Assembly: GCA_031276295.1 (NCBI GenBank)
Contig: JAISNI010000047.1
Span: 1-47,318 of the forward strand
Direction: 5' to 3'
DNA: 47,318 bases
DNA from: Treponema sp.
GTDB taxonomy: Bacteria; Spirochaetota; Spirochaetia; Treponematales; Breznakiellaceae
Shown in pieces: positions 28,832 to 38,696 of the stretch; the stretch's first letter is position 1, and each line of letters begins with the position of its first letter. A program made the position numbers and the translations under genes. The notes under the pieces were generated by a model that was not told the DNA's origin, ran no database searches, and was given only the letters and a program-made list of their open reading frames with translations.

Positions 28832-30142
28832 CTAGTGTTCAAAACGTCTTACATGGACGCTGAGAGAGAGGCCTATACCGGTCATAGCAGAGATTATTGA
28901 AGAACCGCCGTAGGACATAAAGAGCAGGGGGATGCCGGTGATAGGCATAATGCCCATAGTCATGCCTACGTTGACCAGAAAATGGAATATATACATGACC
29001 GAAAGACCCGTGGTTATGTACGCGCCGAAATAATCCGGCGTGAGCCGTGCGATGCGGACCAGCCGCAGGCAGATGAGCAGAAAGAGAAAGAACACCAGGA
29101 CGCCGCCCAGAAATCCCCATTCCTCGCTGAATATAGAAAAAATAAAATCGGTACTCTGTGTGGGCAGAAACCGGTAATGGCTTTGCGTTCCCTGGAGGTA
29201 ACCCTTTCCCGTAAGGCCGCCTGAACCGATAGCGGTGATGGATTGAATGATATGCCAGCCTGCTCCCCGTGGGTCTATGTTGGGGTTGAGGAACACGATA
29301 AGCCGCATGATCTGGTATTCTTTAAGAACCTTACGGACAAGGAAGGAAGCTCCTAGGGAGAAGGCGATAAGGGCCACGGCATAGACTATCCAGTAAAAAT
29401 ACTCTTTTTTGTACTTGACGTAGCCGAATAGCGCAATACCGGCAACAACCGTTAATACCAGAATACATACCCCTATAAGCCGGATGTTGGTTAAGAACAT
29501 GATGGAAGGCAGGGTGTTCTGTAAAATATAGGTCTGCCAGATCGGCAGTACCATGAGGAAGCCTGTCAAGGCGATACTGATACTCAGGAATAAAACATAC
29601 CGCATTGAGATGCCGGCAACAAAGGTCATAACCAGAAGAATGGGGATATAGACGAGGGATGTGCCGAAATCGGGCTGCATGAGGATAAGGCCCATAGGGA
29701 TAAATACAATCAAGCAGGAGATAAGAAGACGGCTGAAATGGTTGCTGTTTCTCCTGGTATCGTCAAGGTAGCGCGCAAGAAAAACGATGGTGGTTATCTT
29801 GGCAAATTCGGAAGGCTGAATGCCGAAGGCGCCTATACCTATCCAGGCGCGGGCGCTATGCACAACGCGTCCGAACAGGCAAGTATAGAGCAGCAGGGCC
29901 AGGGTTCCAAGGTATATGTAAACGCAGATATCACGAAGGCGGCGGTAGTTGATCATGGCAAGAATCACGGCAAAAACAATGCCGCCCGAAGCCCAGAATA
30001 TCTGCCTGATATATTCATCGGATGTCAGTACCCCGCTTGAAGTAACGGCAGATGAATAAATAAAACATACCCCGAATACCGTGAGGACGATGGCAGCAAG
30101 AAGGAGGATATAATCAATTTCAAGAAAATCACGGGCATGCAT
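28832..30142 (-). CDS. rodA: Peptidoglycan glycosyltransferase RodA
   Basis: RodA is the SEDS-family membrane polymerase that extends glycan strands during cell elongation, in complex with PBP2. The 436-residue protein is almost entirely hydrophobic helices. Diagnostic motifs are GIQPSEFAKI, LMQPDFGTSLV, GKGYLQGTQSHYRFLPTQSTDFIFSIFSEEWGF read as separate family blocks, and GIPLLFMSYGGSS near the C-terminus. The catalytic Asp of SEDS proteins is expected in the SSTDF-type region. It begins 18 bases after the mrdA stop and is the last gene of the mreBCD-mrdA-rodA operon, the standard cell-shape cluster. All motifs are intact. Confidence 0.95.
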   Translation of the reverse strand: MHARDFLEIDYILLLAAIVLTVFGVCFIYSSAVTSSGVLTSDEYIRQIFWASGGIVFAVILAMINYRRLRDICVYIYLGTLALLLYTCLFGRVVHSARAWIGIGAFGIQPSEFAKITTIVFLARYLDDTRRNSNHFSRLLISCLIVFIPMGLILMQPDFGTSLVYIPILLVMTFVAGISMRYVLFLSISIALTGFLMVLPIWQTYILQNTLPSIMFLTNIRLIGVCILVLTVVAGIALFGYVKYKKEYFYWIVYAVALIAFSLGASFLVRKVLKEYQIMRLIVFLNPNIDPRGAGWHIIQSITAIGSGGLTGKGYLQGTQSHYRFLPTQSTDFIFSIFSEEWGFLGGVLVFFLFLLICLRLVRIARLTPDYFGAYITTGLSVMYIFHFLVNVGMTMGIMPITGIPLLFMSYGGSSIISAMTGIGLSLSVHVRRFEH

Positions 30143-30160
30143 CCCTGTTCCATCCCGCCT

Positions 30161-32035
30161 CTATTCGCGCCGTCCCCGTACCGGCAAAAGGTGCTGTTGC
30201 GCGGTCAGGTTCTTTACTGCTTCTTCATAGGTCTGTCCGGTGAAGATACCTTGAAATATAATGGACGAGGCATAAACCGCCCACCATTCCCAGTCGTTCG
30301 CCGCTTCCACAATAATAGAAAGCGCAATCCGTTCTTCAGGATTCTTTGTTTCATAGGGAGCAAAACCGGTAAACCAGGAATGCCAGCGATCCTGTAGGCC
30401 CACTTCCGCCGTTCCCGTCTTTCCCGCTATTTTAACCGCACCGATGTTCAAAGGCAGGCGGGCGGTTCCATTGTTAATAACCCCCCTCATATCCTGGCGG
30501 ACCGTCCTGAACACTTCGGGGTTGATGTCGCTTTTATGCAGAACTTTGGGGGCAGCGGTCTGTTCCACTTCCCCGGTAAGCGGATCGCGTACCTCTTTAA
30601 GGACATAGGGTTGGTAAATTACGCCGTCATTGACCGTCATGGCTACCATATTGACCATCTGAATAGGAGTAACCAGGGTATAGCTCTGGCCTATCGCCAT
30701 ATTCATGGTATCGCCGCCGAGCCACCGTTCATGGAAACGCCGATCTTTCCACTGCGGGGTCGGAATAAAACCGCTTATTTCCCCGGGAAGATCGATGCCT
30801 GTCGATTCTCCGAAACCGAAATCCTGGGCATACGTAACGATGCGTTCCACCCCAAGGCTTTCCCTGCCGACTATCCAGTAATAGATATCGCAGGATTGAG
30901 CCATAGCGCCGGTAAGATTGAGCCGTCCATGCCCGGGCTTGCGGATATGACAGCGCCAGAGTCGCTCTCCGTAGAGCATTTCCCCTTTACATTCAACAAG
31001 CTGATCGGAGGGAAAAGCGTTTTCCTGCAGGATACCCGTCGTCATGACGATCTTGAAGGTCGATGCGGGGGGATAGTTGGATTGTATGGCACGGTTGAGG
31101 AAGGGCTTGTTCGGATCGTTTATCAGGGTCTGATATTGCGAACTCATATCGCTGCTGTTAAAGAGGTTGGGATCGTACCAGGGATAGGAAACCATAGCGA
31201 GGATCTCTCCGTTTGAAGGACGCATAACTACTACAGCGCCTATACGTTCGCCCAGAGCCTTTTCAGCCAGGGTCTGGATGGATCGGTCGATGGTAAGTAC
31301 CAGGTTTTTCCCTATCACCGGGGCTTCCCAGATGCTGTCTCCGGAAATACGCCTGCCCCTGACATCGACCGTTCGGGTTTCCCGTCCTGCCTTACCCCTC
31401 AAAAGACTGTCGTACTGGCGTTCTATACCGGTCTTCCCTATCACATCGCCCTGCTGGTAGCCCTGGTTGTAAAGCATGGTAAGTTCATCGCGGGTAATAT
31501 CCCCCACATACCCTATGATATGGGACAGACTTCCCGGATCAGGATAATTGCGCATAGGTTTGGACTGCCAGGATACCCCCGGAAAAATATCACGATTCTC
31601 CGCCAGGATTGCGATTGTTTCATAGGAGACATTGGACGCAACTTCCAGCGACTGGTAGAGGCCGTAGTACTGGGGAGGAATCTTCCGGTCTATCTGTTCC
31701 CTGGGTATTCCCAGGTATTCGGATAATCTTTCAATAAGATCGGACATTGTTCCCCTCTCAACCTCGGCAGGGACAATGGTAACCGCAAACGAATCGGCAT
31801 TGATTGCAAAGGGCCTGCTGAAACTACGGTCATATATTTCTCCCCGCTGTGCGGGGATTATCGTCGTTCTTCTGGAGATATTCTGAGCCTGGTCCAGATA
31901 AAATTGGCCGTTCAGTATCTGCATATTGAAAAGCCTGAAGGCATATACGCAAAAAATGATAATAAAGATGTACTTCAAGGCTTTAAGCCGCCCCGAAGGG
32001 CGATCTTCCCCTTGAGGAATCGATGAAGTTGACAT
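30161..32035 (-). CDS. mrdA: Penicillin-binding protein 2 (elongation transpeptidase)
   Basis: PBP2 cross-links peptidoglycan with RodA. I start at ATG 32035 (MSTSSIPQGE) behind AGGAGGG; the start shares one base with the mreD stop (TAATG). The 624-residue protein has a membrane anchor (about 20-36), a pedestal domain with the PAQRGEIYDR motif, and a transpeptidase domain. The active-site Ser is in STFK (325-328), the second motif is SCD (381-383) in place of SxN, and KTGTAE is the third. SxD is the usual PBP2 form. An upstream extension to 32131 has no RBS and overlaps mreD, so I reject it. Confidence 0.95.
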   Translation of the reverse strand: MSTSSIPQGEDRPSGRLKALKYIFIIIFCVYAFRLFNMQILNGQFYLDQAQNISRRTTIIPAQRGEIYDRSFSRPFAINADSFAVTIVPAEVERGTMSDLIERLSEYLGIPREQIDRKIPPQYYGLYQSLEVASNVSYETIAILAENRDIFPGVSWQSKPMRNYPDPGSLSHIIGYVGDITRDELTMLYNQGYQQGDVIGKTGIERQYDSLLRGKAGRETRTVDVRGRRISGDSIWEAPVIGKNLVLTIDRSIQTLAEKALGERIGAVVVMRPSNGEILAMVSYPWYDPNLFNSSDMSSQYQTLINDPNKPFLNRAIQSNYPPASTFKIVMTTGILQENAFPSDQLVECKGEMLYGERLWRCHIRKPGHGRLNLTGAMAQSCDIYYWIVGRESLGVERIVTYAQDFGFGESTGIDLPGEISGFIPTPQWKDRRFHERWLGGDTMNMAIGQSYTLVTPIQMVNMVAMTVNDGVIYQPYVLKEVRDPLTGEVEQTAAPKVLHKSDINPEVFRTVRQDMRGVINNGTARLPLNIGAVKIAGKTGTAEVGLQDRWHSWFTGFAPYETKNPEERIALSIIVEAANDWEWWAVYASSIIFQGIFTGQTYEEAVKNLTAQQHLLPVRGRRE

Positions 32036-32538
32036 TAATAATCCCTCCTGCCGATAAGCAATGAAGAAAAGAGCCTTAAAAAGGCAAATAAAATAGGCGC
32101 AAGGAGTGCATTGAGGCCGGCTTCCAGCCATAAAGCAGGGCTGTCAAAGGCATAAGCGGGGAGCGCACCGGCAAACAGTATATGCAGAAGGGAGTAAAGC
32201 CCCGCTTTAAAGAGCGTCGCGCAGGCGCACAGTATTATAGGGAGAATAACCCGTCCCAAAAAAAACGTTCCCTTCATAAGACCGACCGCGGCGCCTATGA
32301 GGGTACGGATCAGCGTATTAAAGCCTAAAGGCGCTGCGGAAATAAAATCCAGCATAAGTCCTGAAAAAAAACCGGTAAGCTGCCCCGTCATGGTTCCGTT
32401 AATATAGGCGGAAAATACGATGATCACCAGGACAAGGTCAGGTATCGCATGGTATACGGAGAGGCGGGCAAACAAGGTTGATTGGAGCAGGCCGGCAACG
32501 AGCGCAAAGAGCGTCCCCCAAAAAACATTCTTAGCCAT
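32035..32538 (-). CDS. mreD: Rod-shape protein MreD
   Basis: The 167-residue protein is very hydrophobic, with five to six membrane helices (for example LFALVAGLLQSTLFARLSVY and LILPIILCACATLF-like segments). The family signature LGFNTLIRTLIGAAVGLM follows FFSGLMLDFISAAPLG. MreD bridges MreC and the RodA/PBP2 complex in the elongasome. It overlaps mreC by 8 bases and mrdA by one base, so translation is tightly coupled. Gene order and length are normal for the family. Confidence 0.9.
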   Translation of the reverse strand: MAKNVFWGTLFALVAGLLQSTLFARLSVYHAIPDLVLVIIVFSAYINGTMTGQLTGFFSGLMLDFISAAPLGFNTLIRTLIGAAVGLMKGTFFLGRVILPIILCACATLFKAGLYSLLHILFAGALPAYAFDSPALWLEAGLNALLAPILFAFLRLFSSLLIGRRDY

Positions 32539-33412
32539 CCGTATCCCTTGAATCCGGAACTTTGGTGTCTATTACAAATATATATTCAAGACGGGAAAAA
32601 TCAACAGCGCTTTCAATTTCCACACTCAGGGTTATTTCATAGTCCCGGTCTATGATCCTGCTGACCCTGCCTATAATGATACCGGCAGGATAGATACCCC
32701 CTTCAATACCGCTAGAAATGACGATATCCCCCCGGTTGATCTCTTCTTTTGAACGTTTCCGTATAAACCGCATAAGAAGCGGGGATTCAAAACTGCCCTG
32801 GCCTTCCACTATTCCCTCATACCGGGAAAACTGAAACCGGGAAGCGACATGGCAGCTTACATCGTAGAGGGGTATAACCTGGCTTTCAAAGGGTGAAACC
32901 CGTATCACCTTCCCTACAAGACCTTCGGTCCCGTTTTGATAGGCAATAACCGGCATGTCTTTTTCTATTCCCGCCATGCTCCCCTTGTTTATCACAAAGG
33001 CAGAAAAAAGATTATCGGGATCACGGCCTATAAGCTCGGCAGGAATATGCTTGAAACGGAGGGATTCGGCAAATTGAAGCTGTTCCCGCAGCCGTCTGTT
33101 CTCCTCCTGGATTTCCGCCGCGTTTCGTTCAAGCTGCTCGTAGCGGGTAATACGGTTAGTCAGCTCCGAATATTCCTGTCGTAATGCAGCCAGCTCCCGG
33201 ATAGAAAGAACGGTACGGGATATCAGGGATGTCCCTTCATGGATACCGCTGCGGAGGCCGGAGAAAAAAGAAAATCCGATATCCTTAAAATCGAACAAAA
33301 AACTACTTGTAGACAGGAGGAGCATTGAGAAAGAGAAGGTTACCAGGACGGCAAAAACCAGCGGTTCCGCACCAAAACGGCTAATCTGCTTCTGATCTCC
33401 GGGCGAACGCAC
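32531..33412 (-). CDS. mreC: Rod-shape protein MreC
   Basis: MreC is a periplasmic filament protein that activates PBP2. The 293 residues show a cytoplasmic N-terminus, a membrane span (about 18-40, LVFAVLVTFSFSMLLLSTSS) and a coiled coil (about 70-115, ELTNRITRYEQLERNAAEIQ). The paired beta-barrel domains follow, with the conserved AFVINKGSMAGIEKDMPVI, GLVGKVIRVSPFESQVI and GDIVISSGIEGGIYPAGIIIG. It starts 4 bases after the mreB stop and overlaps mreD. All domains are present and length is typical. Confidence 0.95.
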   Translation of the reverse strand: MRSPGDQKQISRFGAEPLVFAVLVTFSFSMLLLSTSSFLFDFKDIGFSFFSGLRSGIHEGTSLISRTVLSIRELAALRQEYSELTNRITRYEQLERNAAEIQEENRRLREQLQFAESLRFKHIPAELIGRDPDNLFSAFVINKGSMAGIEKDMPVIAYQNGTEGLVGKVIRVSPFESQVIPLYDVSCHVASRFQFSRYEGIVEGQGSFESPLLMRFIRKRSKEEINRGDIVISSGIEGGIYPAGIIIGRVSRIIDRDYEITLSVEIESAVDFSRLEYIFVIDTKVPDSRDTDG

Positions 33413-33416
33413 GACG

Positions 33417-34451
33417 CTAACCGTTTAAATTGTCATAAACACTGCGGGTAAATTCAAATCCTTTGGCATTTTCAAAATATTTACCCGCGCCCAGGGCCAC
33501 GCAATCCAAGGGATGCTCAGCAAGGATGACCGGTACATTGGTTTCCCGCGAAACAAGTTTTGTGAGCCCCTGAAGGAGAGCCCCGCCGCCTGTCATAACG
33601 ATACCCCGCTCGACAATATCGGACGCCAGTTCCGGCGGGGTCCTTCCCAAAGTTGCCTTAATATCATCAACTATTTGGGTGATAGGATCCTTGAGCGCCT
33701 CCCGTACCTCAACCGAATCAATTTCAAGCCTTCGCGGAAGGCCGGTAATGGCGTCGTTCCCCTTAATTTCCATCTTTTCTATGGTTTTTTCGGGAGAAGC
33801 ATTCCCTATCTCTATCTTGACTTTTTCCGCCATGTGCTGTCCTATGTTGAGGTTATGGACGCTCTTTACATGCCGGATTATAGCCTCGTCAAATTTATCC
33901 CCCCCCACGCGGATGGCGTGCGTAACGACCATACTTCCCAGGGATATGACGGAAGTTTCCGAGGTCCCGCCGCCTATATCGCAGATCATGTGTCCGGCCG
34001 GCTCAAAAATCGGTATACCCGCCCCTATTGCGGCGGCAAGGCTTTCCTCGATAACCACAACCTCCCGCGCGCCGGCCTTGTAGGCGCTTTCTTCCACCGC
34101 CCGTTTTTCAACTTCAGTTATACAGGATGGAATCCCGATAACCATCCTTGGTTTTATAAACCGAAATTTATAACGCGGCATAACCTTCGAGATAAAGAAA
34201 CGGATCATCTTTTCAGTCGATTCCAGGTCCGCGATAACCCCGTCCCTCAAAGGCTGGATGGCGATTATATTTTCCGGCGTTCTCCAGAGCATCTTCTTTG
34301 CATCCGTGCCTACCGAGATAACCTTTTTGGTTCCCTTTTCAACCGCAACGACCGAAGGCTCATTGATAACTATACCCTTACCGCGTATATAAATTAAGGT
34401 ATTGCATGTCCCTAAATCAATGCCGATATCCGATGAATTATTGCCAAACAT
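33417..34451 (-). CDS. mreB: Rod-shape actin homologue MreB
   Basis: MreB is the bacterial actin that forms membrane-attached filaments steering peptidoglycan synthesis. The 344-residue length is standard. ATP-site motifs are [12 protein letters not shown] at the start (phosphate 1), [16 protein letters not shown] (phosphate 2) and [14 protein letters not shown] (adenosine). GGGGGG lies just before the ATG. It is the first of the five cell-shape genes and follows the TPR gene by 18 bases, so transcription may start upstream of the TPR gene. In long helical cells of Treponema it is expected to guide elongation. Confidence 0.97.
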   Translation of the reverse strand: MFGNNSSDIGIDLGTCNTLIYIRGKGIVINEPSVVAVEKGTKKVISVGTDAKKMLWRTPENIIAIQPLRDGVIADLESTEKMIRFFISKVMPRYKFRFIKPRMVIGIPSCITEVEKRAVEESAYKAGAREVVVIEESLAAAIGAGIPIFEPAGHMICDIGGGTSETSVISLGSMVVTHAIRVGGDKFDEAIIRHVKSVHNLNIGQHMAEKVKIEIGNASPEKTIEKMEIKGNDAITGLPRRLEIDSVEVREALKDPITQIVDDIKATLGRTPPELASDIVERGIVMTGGGALLQGLTKLVSRETNVPVILAEHPLDCVALGAGKYFENAKGFEFTRSVYDNLNG

Positions 34452-34469
34452 ATTCCCCCCACGTTTCCA

Positions 34470-35408
34470 TTACAAATTAAGCCGCGCCCTGGCAGGGCCA
34501 TAGGCCGGATCTATCCTTACCGCTTTCCGCCATTCCGCACGCGCCTTGGCTGTATCACCACCCGCATTATACAATTCACCTAACTGATAATGAGCTTCAG
34601 CGTTTTCGTTTCCTTCGTTAATAATGGCAAGGTATTGATCTTCAGCCCCCTTCAAATCGCCCGCTTTGACTAAAACATCACCCAAAAGCAGCCGGGCCCG
34701 CGCCCTGTTGTTGGAATCTTTTGAAACCTCCACACAGCGGACAAGATAAGCCCTTGCGGTATCACCCTCCCCCAGTTCTATATAAGAACGGGCAATGGAG
34801 AGCAGCAACAGATCCGAAGGATGTCCCGCATGGTTCAGCGCCAGTGAAAATGAAGCGACGCTCCTGCGGTAATCCTGAACGCCGGCGTATGCAAGACCCA
34901 AATATTCGGGAATATCCCAGGCCTCGTAAGCCTCTTTCCGGGCGGCTTCCAGGAATTTAATCGCCAGATCCGTATAACCGGAACCTTTATAGTAGTAAGC
35001 CTTTCCAAGCACATAGAAAATCCCGCCGTCATTCCCCCCTCCCTTGGACAGCAGGGCTTTCCGGAGCGACCAAATACACTCGTCAATATAACCGAGCATT
35101 TCGGAATTATTTATCTGCGAAAGAGCAAGCTGGTAAGCTGAAAAACCCCGCAGGGAAAGCAGGGAACATTCCATCGGATTATCGAACAGCCGTTCCCCGC
35201 TTAACCGGTAAACCTTTTCATAAGAACCCGCTTCCCATAGCTGCACGAACTCCGCCTGCTCATCCCCCAGTTTACTCCGCCAATTAAAGTACAGTAAAAC
35301 CCCCAAAGAAAAGATTATCGCAACCAGCAATATCAGCATCGCTATATGTATAATCTGTTTCCGGCGGAAGTGTACACGGTAATCAGAGCGAAGTCTATCC
35401 TTAGCCAT
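34470..35408 (-). CDS. Membrane-anchored TPR protein upstream of mreB
   Basis: The 312-residue protein has a basic N-terminus, one membrane span (about 18-40, IIHIAMLILLVAIIFSLGVL) and an outer TPR array. Clear repeats lie at about 150-190 (YTDLAIKFLEAARKEAYEAW), 170-205 and 230-310 (DLKGAEDQYLAIINEGNENAEAHYQLGELYN). No Shine-Dalgarno precedes the ATG; a promoter lies only about 12 bases upstream (35420-35449). Its place between rnpB and mreB matches the T. pallidum order as I recall it, so it may be a conserved treponemal partner of the elongation machinery. That role is inferred from context only. Confidence 0.75.
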   Translation of the reverse strand: MAKDRLRSDYRVHFRRKQIIHIAMLILLVAIIFSLGVLLYFNWRSKLGDEQAEFVQLWEAGSYEKVYRLSGERLFDNPMECSLLSLRGFSAYQLALSQINNSEMLGYIDECIWSLRKALLSKGGGNDGGIFYVLGKAYYYKGSGYTDLAIKFLEAARKEAYEAWDIPEYLGLAYAGVQDYRRSVASFSLALNHAGHPSDLLLLSIARSYIELGEGDTARAYLVRCVEVSKDSNNRARARLLLGDVLVKAGDLKGAEDQYLAIINEGNENAEAHYQLGELYNAGGDTAKARAEWRKAVRIDPAYGPARARLNL

Positions 35409-35419
35409 AATTATATAAT

Positions 35420-35449
35420 AGAATACAGTGTTTTAAAGCACTGAGTCAA
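35420..35449 (-). promoter_or_regulatory. Promoter of the TPR-mreBCD operon with palindromic spacer
   Basis: On the minus strand TTGACT (35449-35444) and TATTCT (35425-35420) are 18 bases apart. The spacer is the palindrome CAGTG-N8-CACTG, an operator-like placement. The -10 ends 12 bases before the ATG at 35408, so the leader would be only about 5 bases, and no Shine-Dalgarno is present. Confidence 0.5.
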
Positions 35450-35563
35450 TCCGACTCCGGGGTATCTTATGAGGGAGGCAGCTTCTATACTAAAATACTA
35501 AAGAACATATTGAATAGCAAATTCGGCGTGTGAGCCGGTTCCAAATGTTTTACAAAAATGAAA

Positions 35564-36017
35564 AAGTGATGAACCATAAGCCGGGTTCTGTTACCGTGTC
35601 CCCGTAGAGGACCGTGTCCGCTGCCATCTATCTTGGGCCGGCCTTGAGGCCGGCCTCTTTGCAGTCTACCTGCGGTATGGGAACGGGCATTCCCCGACCG
35701 ATTCCCGGGAATAAGCCCCGGAATCAGTACAACCGCCGCTTGACTTTGCTCCTGATGAGGCTTGCCGAATAGCGGCCTGGGGGCCGTTATTTTTCGCCGG
35801 AAACGTTGCCGTTTCCGCGGCGGGCTCTTACCCCGCCTTTTCACCCTTACCGTAAACAAGTTTACGGCGGTTTACTTTCTGTTGCGCTTTCTGTCGGTAC
35901 TTTTCATGGAAAAGGACCGCCCGGGTGTTACCCGGCATCATACCCTGCGGAGCCCGGACTTTCCTCACCGCTTCAAGCCTTTCCGCCGAAACGGCGCGGC
36001 AGCCTGGTTCATCACTT
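35564..36017 (-). ncRNA. rnpB: RNase P RNA (type A)
   Basis: RNase P RNA is the catalytic subunit that trims the 5' leader of tRNA precursors. On the minus strand the conserved P4-side element GAGGAAAGTCCGGGCTCC is present near the 5' end. The matching 3' block ends ACAGAACCCGGCTTATGG. The terminal helix P1 is formed by GTGATGAACC (36015-36006) and GGTTCATCAC (35575-35566), extended by two A-T pairs. Length is about 454 bases. The 3' end of P1 is followed by TTTTTCATTTTT, which with the helix can act as terminator. It lies between the zinc-ribbon gene and the TPR gene. Exact ends are inferred from P1. Confidence 0.95.
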
Positions 36018-36039
36018 GAAATTTCCGTATCCGTTCGGC

Positions 36040-36891
36040 TCATTCTTCGTAATCAATATTGACTTTTTCTTCCTCCTCTTCGTCTTCCTCGTATTCTTCA
36101 TCTTCAATATCATCAAGATCGGAAAGACTCCCCGAATCCTCATTGTCAAAAAATTCTTCCTCGCCCTGCTCGGACTCTTCGTAGTAGAGAACACGGGAAC
36201 AGTAAGGACAAAAAACTATATCCTTGATGTCTTTCCCCAGGCGTACTTCATTGGCAAATTGAACCGGCAGTATCATGTGGCAGCCCATACATACACCGCC
36301 CTTAATCGCAACGATGCCCTGACCCCCTTTATTGCGGATGATCCGTTCGAATTTAAAGATCAGATCGGGATCCATGCCTTCCTTCAGTCCGGTTTCCAGG
36401 ACGGCAAGCTCGTTAAGCTGTTCTTCCTTCTCCTTTTTAGCCGCCTCCCCGCTTAAACGGCGTTCCGTCAGTTCCTGGTTCATTCTTTCGATCATTGCGG
36501 TGTCGGCCTTCATATTCTCATCCAAACCCGCCAGCCGCCGTTCTTCCTTCTGTAAATCCTTACGGTACTGCTGTTCCTTATCAGCCGCGTCCCGTATTTC
36601 CTTATCCAGGGCTTCATATTCCCGCTGAGTGCTGATGACATCCATGTTCTTTTCGGCATGTTCCCGCGCGTTCTCCGCTTCTTTAAGCTGTTCCCGGTAT
36701 TCGGACGCCTGCCTTTTAGCGCTTTCATATTCCTGGTTTTTTTCAATAAAGGATTTCTTGAGTTTCGCCAGCGTTTCCTCCTGGGTTACCATCATTTTCG
36801 GAATCTCCTGAATCTCCTTTTCCAGAACTATCCTCTTTGACAGAATATCCTGAAGCTCCCGCAAATTTCCAAAAACTTCTTCCATTGCCAT
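36040..36891 (-). CDS. Coiled-coil C4 zinc-ribbon protein (DUF164 family)
   Basis: The 283-residue protein has a long helical hairpin (about 5-175, for example REYEALDKEIRDAADKEQQY) and a four-Cys zinc ribbon (CMGC at 201-204, CPYC at 228-231) preceded by the family stretch GGQGIVAIKGGVCMGCH. The last 45 residues are strongly acidic (DEEYEEDEEEEEK), a feature beyond the basic family pattern. DUF164 proteins are thought to bind nucleic acid; the precise role is unknown. It follows rpoD by 50 bases and precedes rnpB by 22, matching the T. pallidum order as I recall it. Confidence 0.85.
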   Translation of the reverse strand: MAMEEVFGNLRELQDILSKRIVLEKEIQEIPKMMVTQEETLAKLKKSFIEKNQEYESAKRQASEYREQLKEAENAREHAEKNMDVISTQREYEALDKEIRDAADKEQQYRKDLQKEERRLAGLDENMKADTAMIERMNQELTERRLSGEAAKKEKEEQLNELAVLETGLKEGMDPDLIFKFERIIRNKGGQGIVAIKGGVCMGCHMILPVQFANEVRLGKDIKDIVFCPYCSRVLYYEESEQGEEEFFDNEDSGSLSDLDDIEDEEYEEDEEEEEKVNIDYEE

Positions 36892-36941
36892 ATAGTACCT
36901 CTGTAATTAATATAAGAACGTATCGGCGGATCATCGCGGTT

Positions 36942-38696
36942 TTAATGATCCAGATAATCCTTCAGCTTCCGGCTCCTTTTCGGATGCCGCAAACGCCGCA
37001 GGGCTTTGGCCTCAATCTGCCGTATCCTTTCGCGGGTAACGTTGAAATAAAGCCCTACTTCTTCAAGCGTCAGGGAGTAACCGTCGTCAAGCCCAAACCG
37101 CATCTTGAGAACTTCCTGTTCGCGTGCCGGAAGACTGGACAGTACACTGGAAAGCTGCTCCTGTAAAAGGGTAAAAGCCGTAAGATTAGCGGGGTTCTCC
37201 ACATCCTTATCCTCGATAAAATCACCCAACAGGGAATCTTCCTCCTCGCCTATAGGCGTTTCAAGGCTTATAGGTTCCCGCGAGACGCTCTTTACCGTCT
37301 TAACCCGCAGGGCAGTCCACCCCAGCCGCCCGGCTATCTCCTCGTCGTTAGGCTCCCTGCCCAAAACCTGCATAAGCTGCCGCGATTCCCTCATTACCTT
37401 GTTGATCTGCTCTATCATGTGTACCGGAACCCTGATGGTTCTTGCCTGATCGGAAATTGACCGCGTAATGGCCTGCCGTATCCACCAGGTTGCATAGGTA
37501 GAAAATTTAAAGCCTTTCTGATACTCGAATTTTTCAACCGCCTTTATAAGACCGATGTTACCTTCCTGCACCAAGTCGAAAAAATGAAGTCCCCGGTTGG
37601 TATACTTCTTGGCTATGGATACTACCAGCCGCAGATTCGCCCGGATAAGCCTGTCCTTGGCATTTTTCATCATAATACGGCCGCGGCTAATCTCCTTGGC
37701 CATCTGATTGATACTGTCAATGGATTCCTCGAATTCGGCCTCCATCTGGCGGAGCTTTTTTTCCGTTACCTGGATAAGCCTGATCTTTTCTTTTATTTCG
37801 TCCGAGGAAAGGCCCAATTCTTCCTCCAGCCGTTCCCGTTCCCCCTTAATGGTCAAACTCCGGCCCAGAATACGAAGTTCCTTGAGGGAAGCTACGCGCA
37901 GGTGTTTTTCTATGCGTTCCTGTTCCTTCTTGTACTTCTTTATCTTCTTGGCGGCCTGAATGAATTTTTCCGAGAAGCTGGTTATTTCATCGGGGTGAAC
38001 TTCAGCATTTTCTATGATCTTCATGATATGCAAGCGGATATCGTTAAGTTCCTTATCCTCAAAGATATTCATTCCCCGGCTTATATTCCGCCGTTTCAGT
38101 TCGATATAGTATTTCAGGTCCCCCAGGATGACCCGTAGCGTATCCTTATAGAATTGATTTAACCTGCGGCGCTCGGTCATGTGTTCGGTGATCTCTTTTT
38201 TGGAAAGATTCGATTCCCGCAGGTCCCGCTTTGAAAAGGCTTTCTGGGCAATGTGGTAGAACTCGGGGATGATCATGCCGGATCGCTTTATGACCCCTTT
38301 AATGATATTCTCGCCGTCCTCCATCTGCCGGGAAAGCTCAATTTCCTGTTCCGCCGTTAGAAGGTTTTCCCTGCCTATTTCCCGCAGGTAAAGCCGTATC
38401 GGATCGTCAACCGACGATTCTTTATCGCTGTAGACGAGACGTTTCTTTTCGGCCTCTACATTCTTGCGGCTTTCTAATTCAGAATCGTCATCACCGGAAG
38501 AATCTTCCTCAATAAGCTGAACATTGTTCTGTTCAAGCAGTACCAGAACCTGTTCAATTTTATCGGAATTGGCAATATGATCGGGAAGATAATCGGACAC
38601 CTCGTCAAAAGAAATTGATTTCTTTTCCTTCGCATATTCAATCAGTTTAATAACCGCAGGATCAAGCGCCATATCTGGCGTTACTAAATCAGTCAT
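36942..38696 (-). CDS. rpoD: Primary sigma factor RpoD (sigma-70)
   Basis: The 584-residue primary sigma factor directs RNA polymerase to housekeeping promoters. Region 1.1 is visible at the start ([19 protein letters not shown]). Region 1.2 reads [11 protein letters not shown], region 2 reads [25 protein letters not shown] and [15 protein letters not shown], region 3 reads [12 protein letters not shown], and region 4 reads [29 protein letters not shown]. All core regions are intact. The first ATG overlaps the dnaG stop by 4 bases, the macromolecular-synthesis arrangement dnaG-rpoD. The promoters described here with TTGAxx/TATAAT boxes are of the type this sigma should read. Confidence 0.97.
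   Translation of the reverse strand: MTDLVTPDMALDPAVIKLIEYAKEKKSISFDEVSDYLPDHIANSDKIEQVLVLLEQNNVQLIEEDSSGDDDSELESRKNVEAEKKRLVYSDKESSVDDPIRLYLREIGRENLLTAEQEIELSRQMEDGENIIKGVIKRSGMIIPEFYHIAQKAFSKRDLRESNLSKKEITEHMTERRRLNQFYKDTLRVILGDLKYYIELKRRNISRGMNIFEDKELNDIRLHIMKIIENAEVHPDEITSFSEKFIQAAKKIKKYKKEQERIEKHLRVASLKELRILGRSLTIKGERERLEEELGLSSDEIKEKIRLIQVTEKKLRQMEAEFEESIDSINQMAKEISRGRIMMKNAKDRLIRANLRLVVSIAKKYTNRGLHFFDLVQEGNIGLIKAVEKFEYQKGFKFSTYATWWIRQAITRSISDQARTIRVPVHMIEQINKVMRESRQLMQVLGREPNDEEIAGRLGWTALRVKTVKSVSREPISLETPIGEEEDSLLGDFIEDKDVENPANLTAFTLLQEQLSSVLSSLPAREQEVLKMRFGLDDGYSLTLEEVGLYFNVTRERIRQIEAKALRRLRHPKRSRKLKDYLDH

Noticed and set aside
30161-32131. Longer mrdA from 32131
   Set aside because: The extra 32 residues overlap mreD, lack an RBS and are unlike PBP2.
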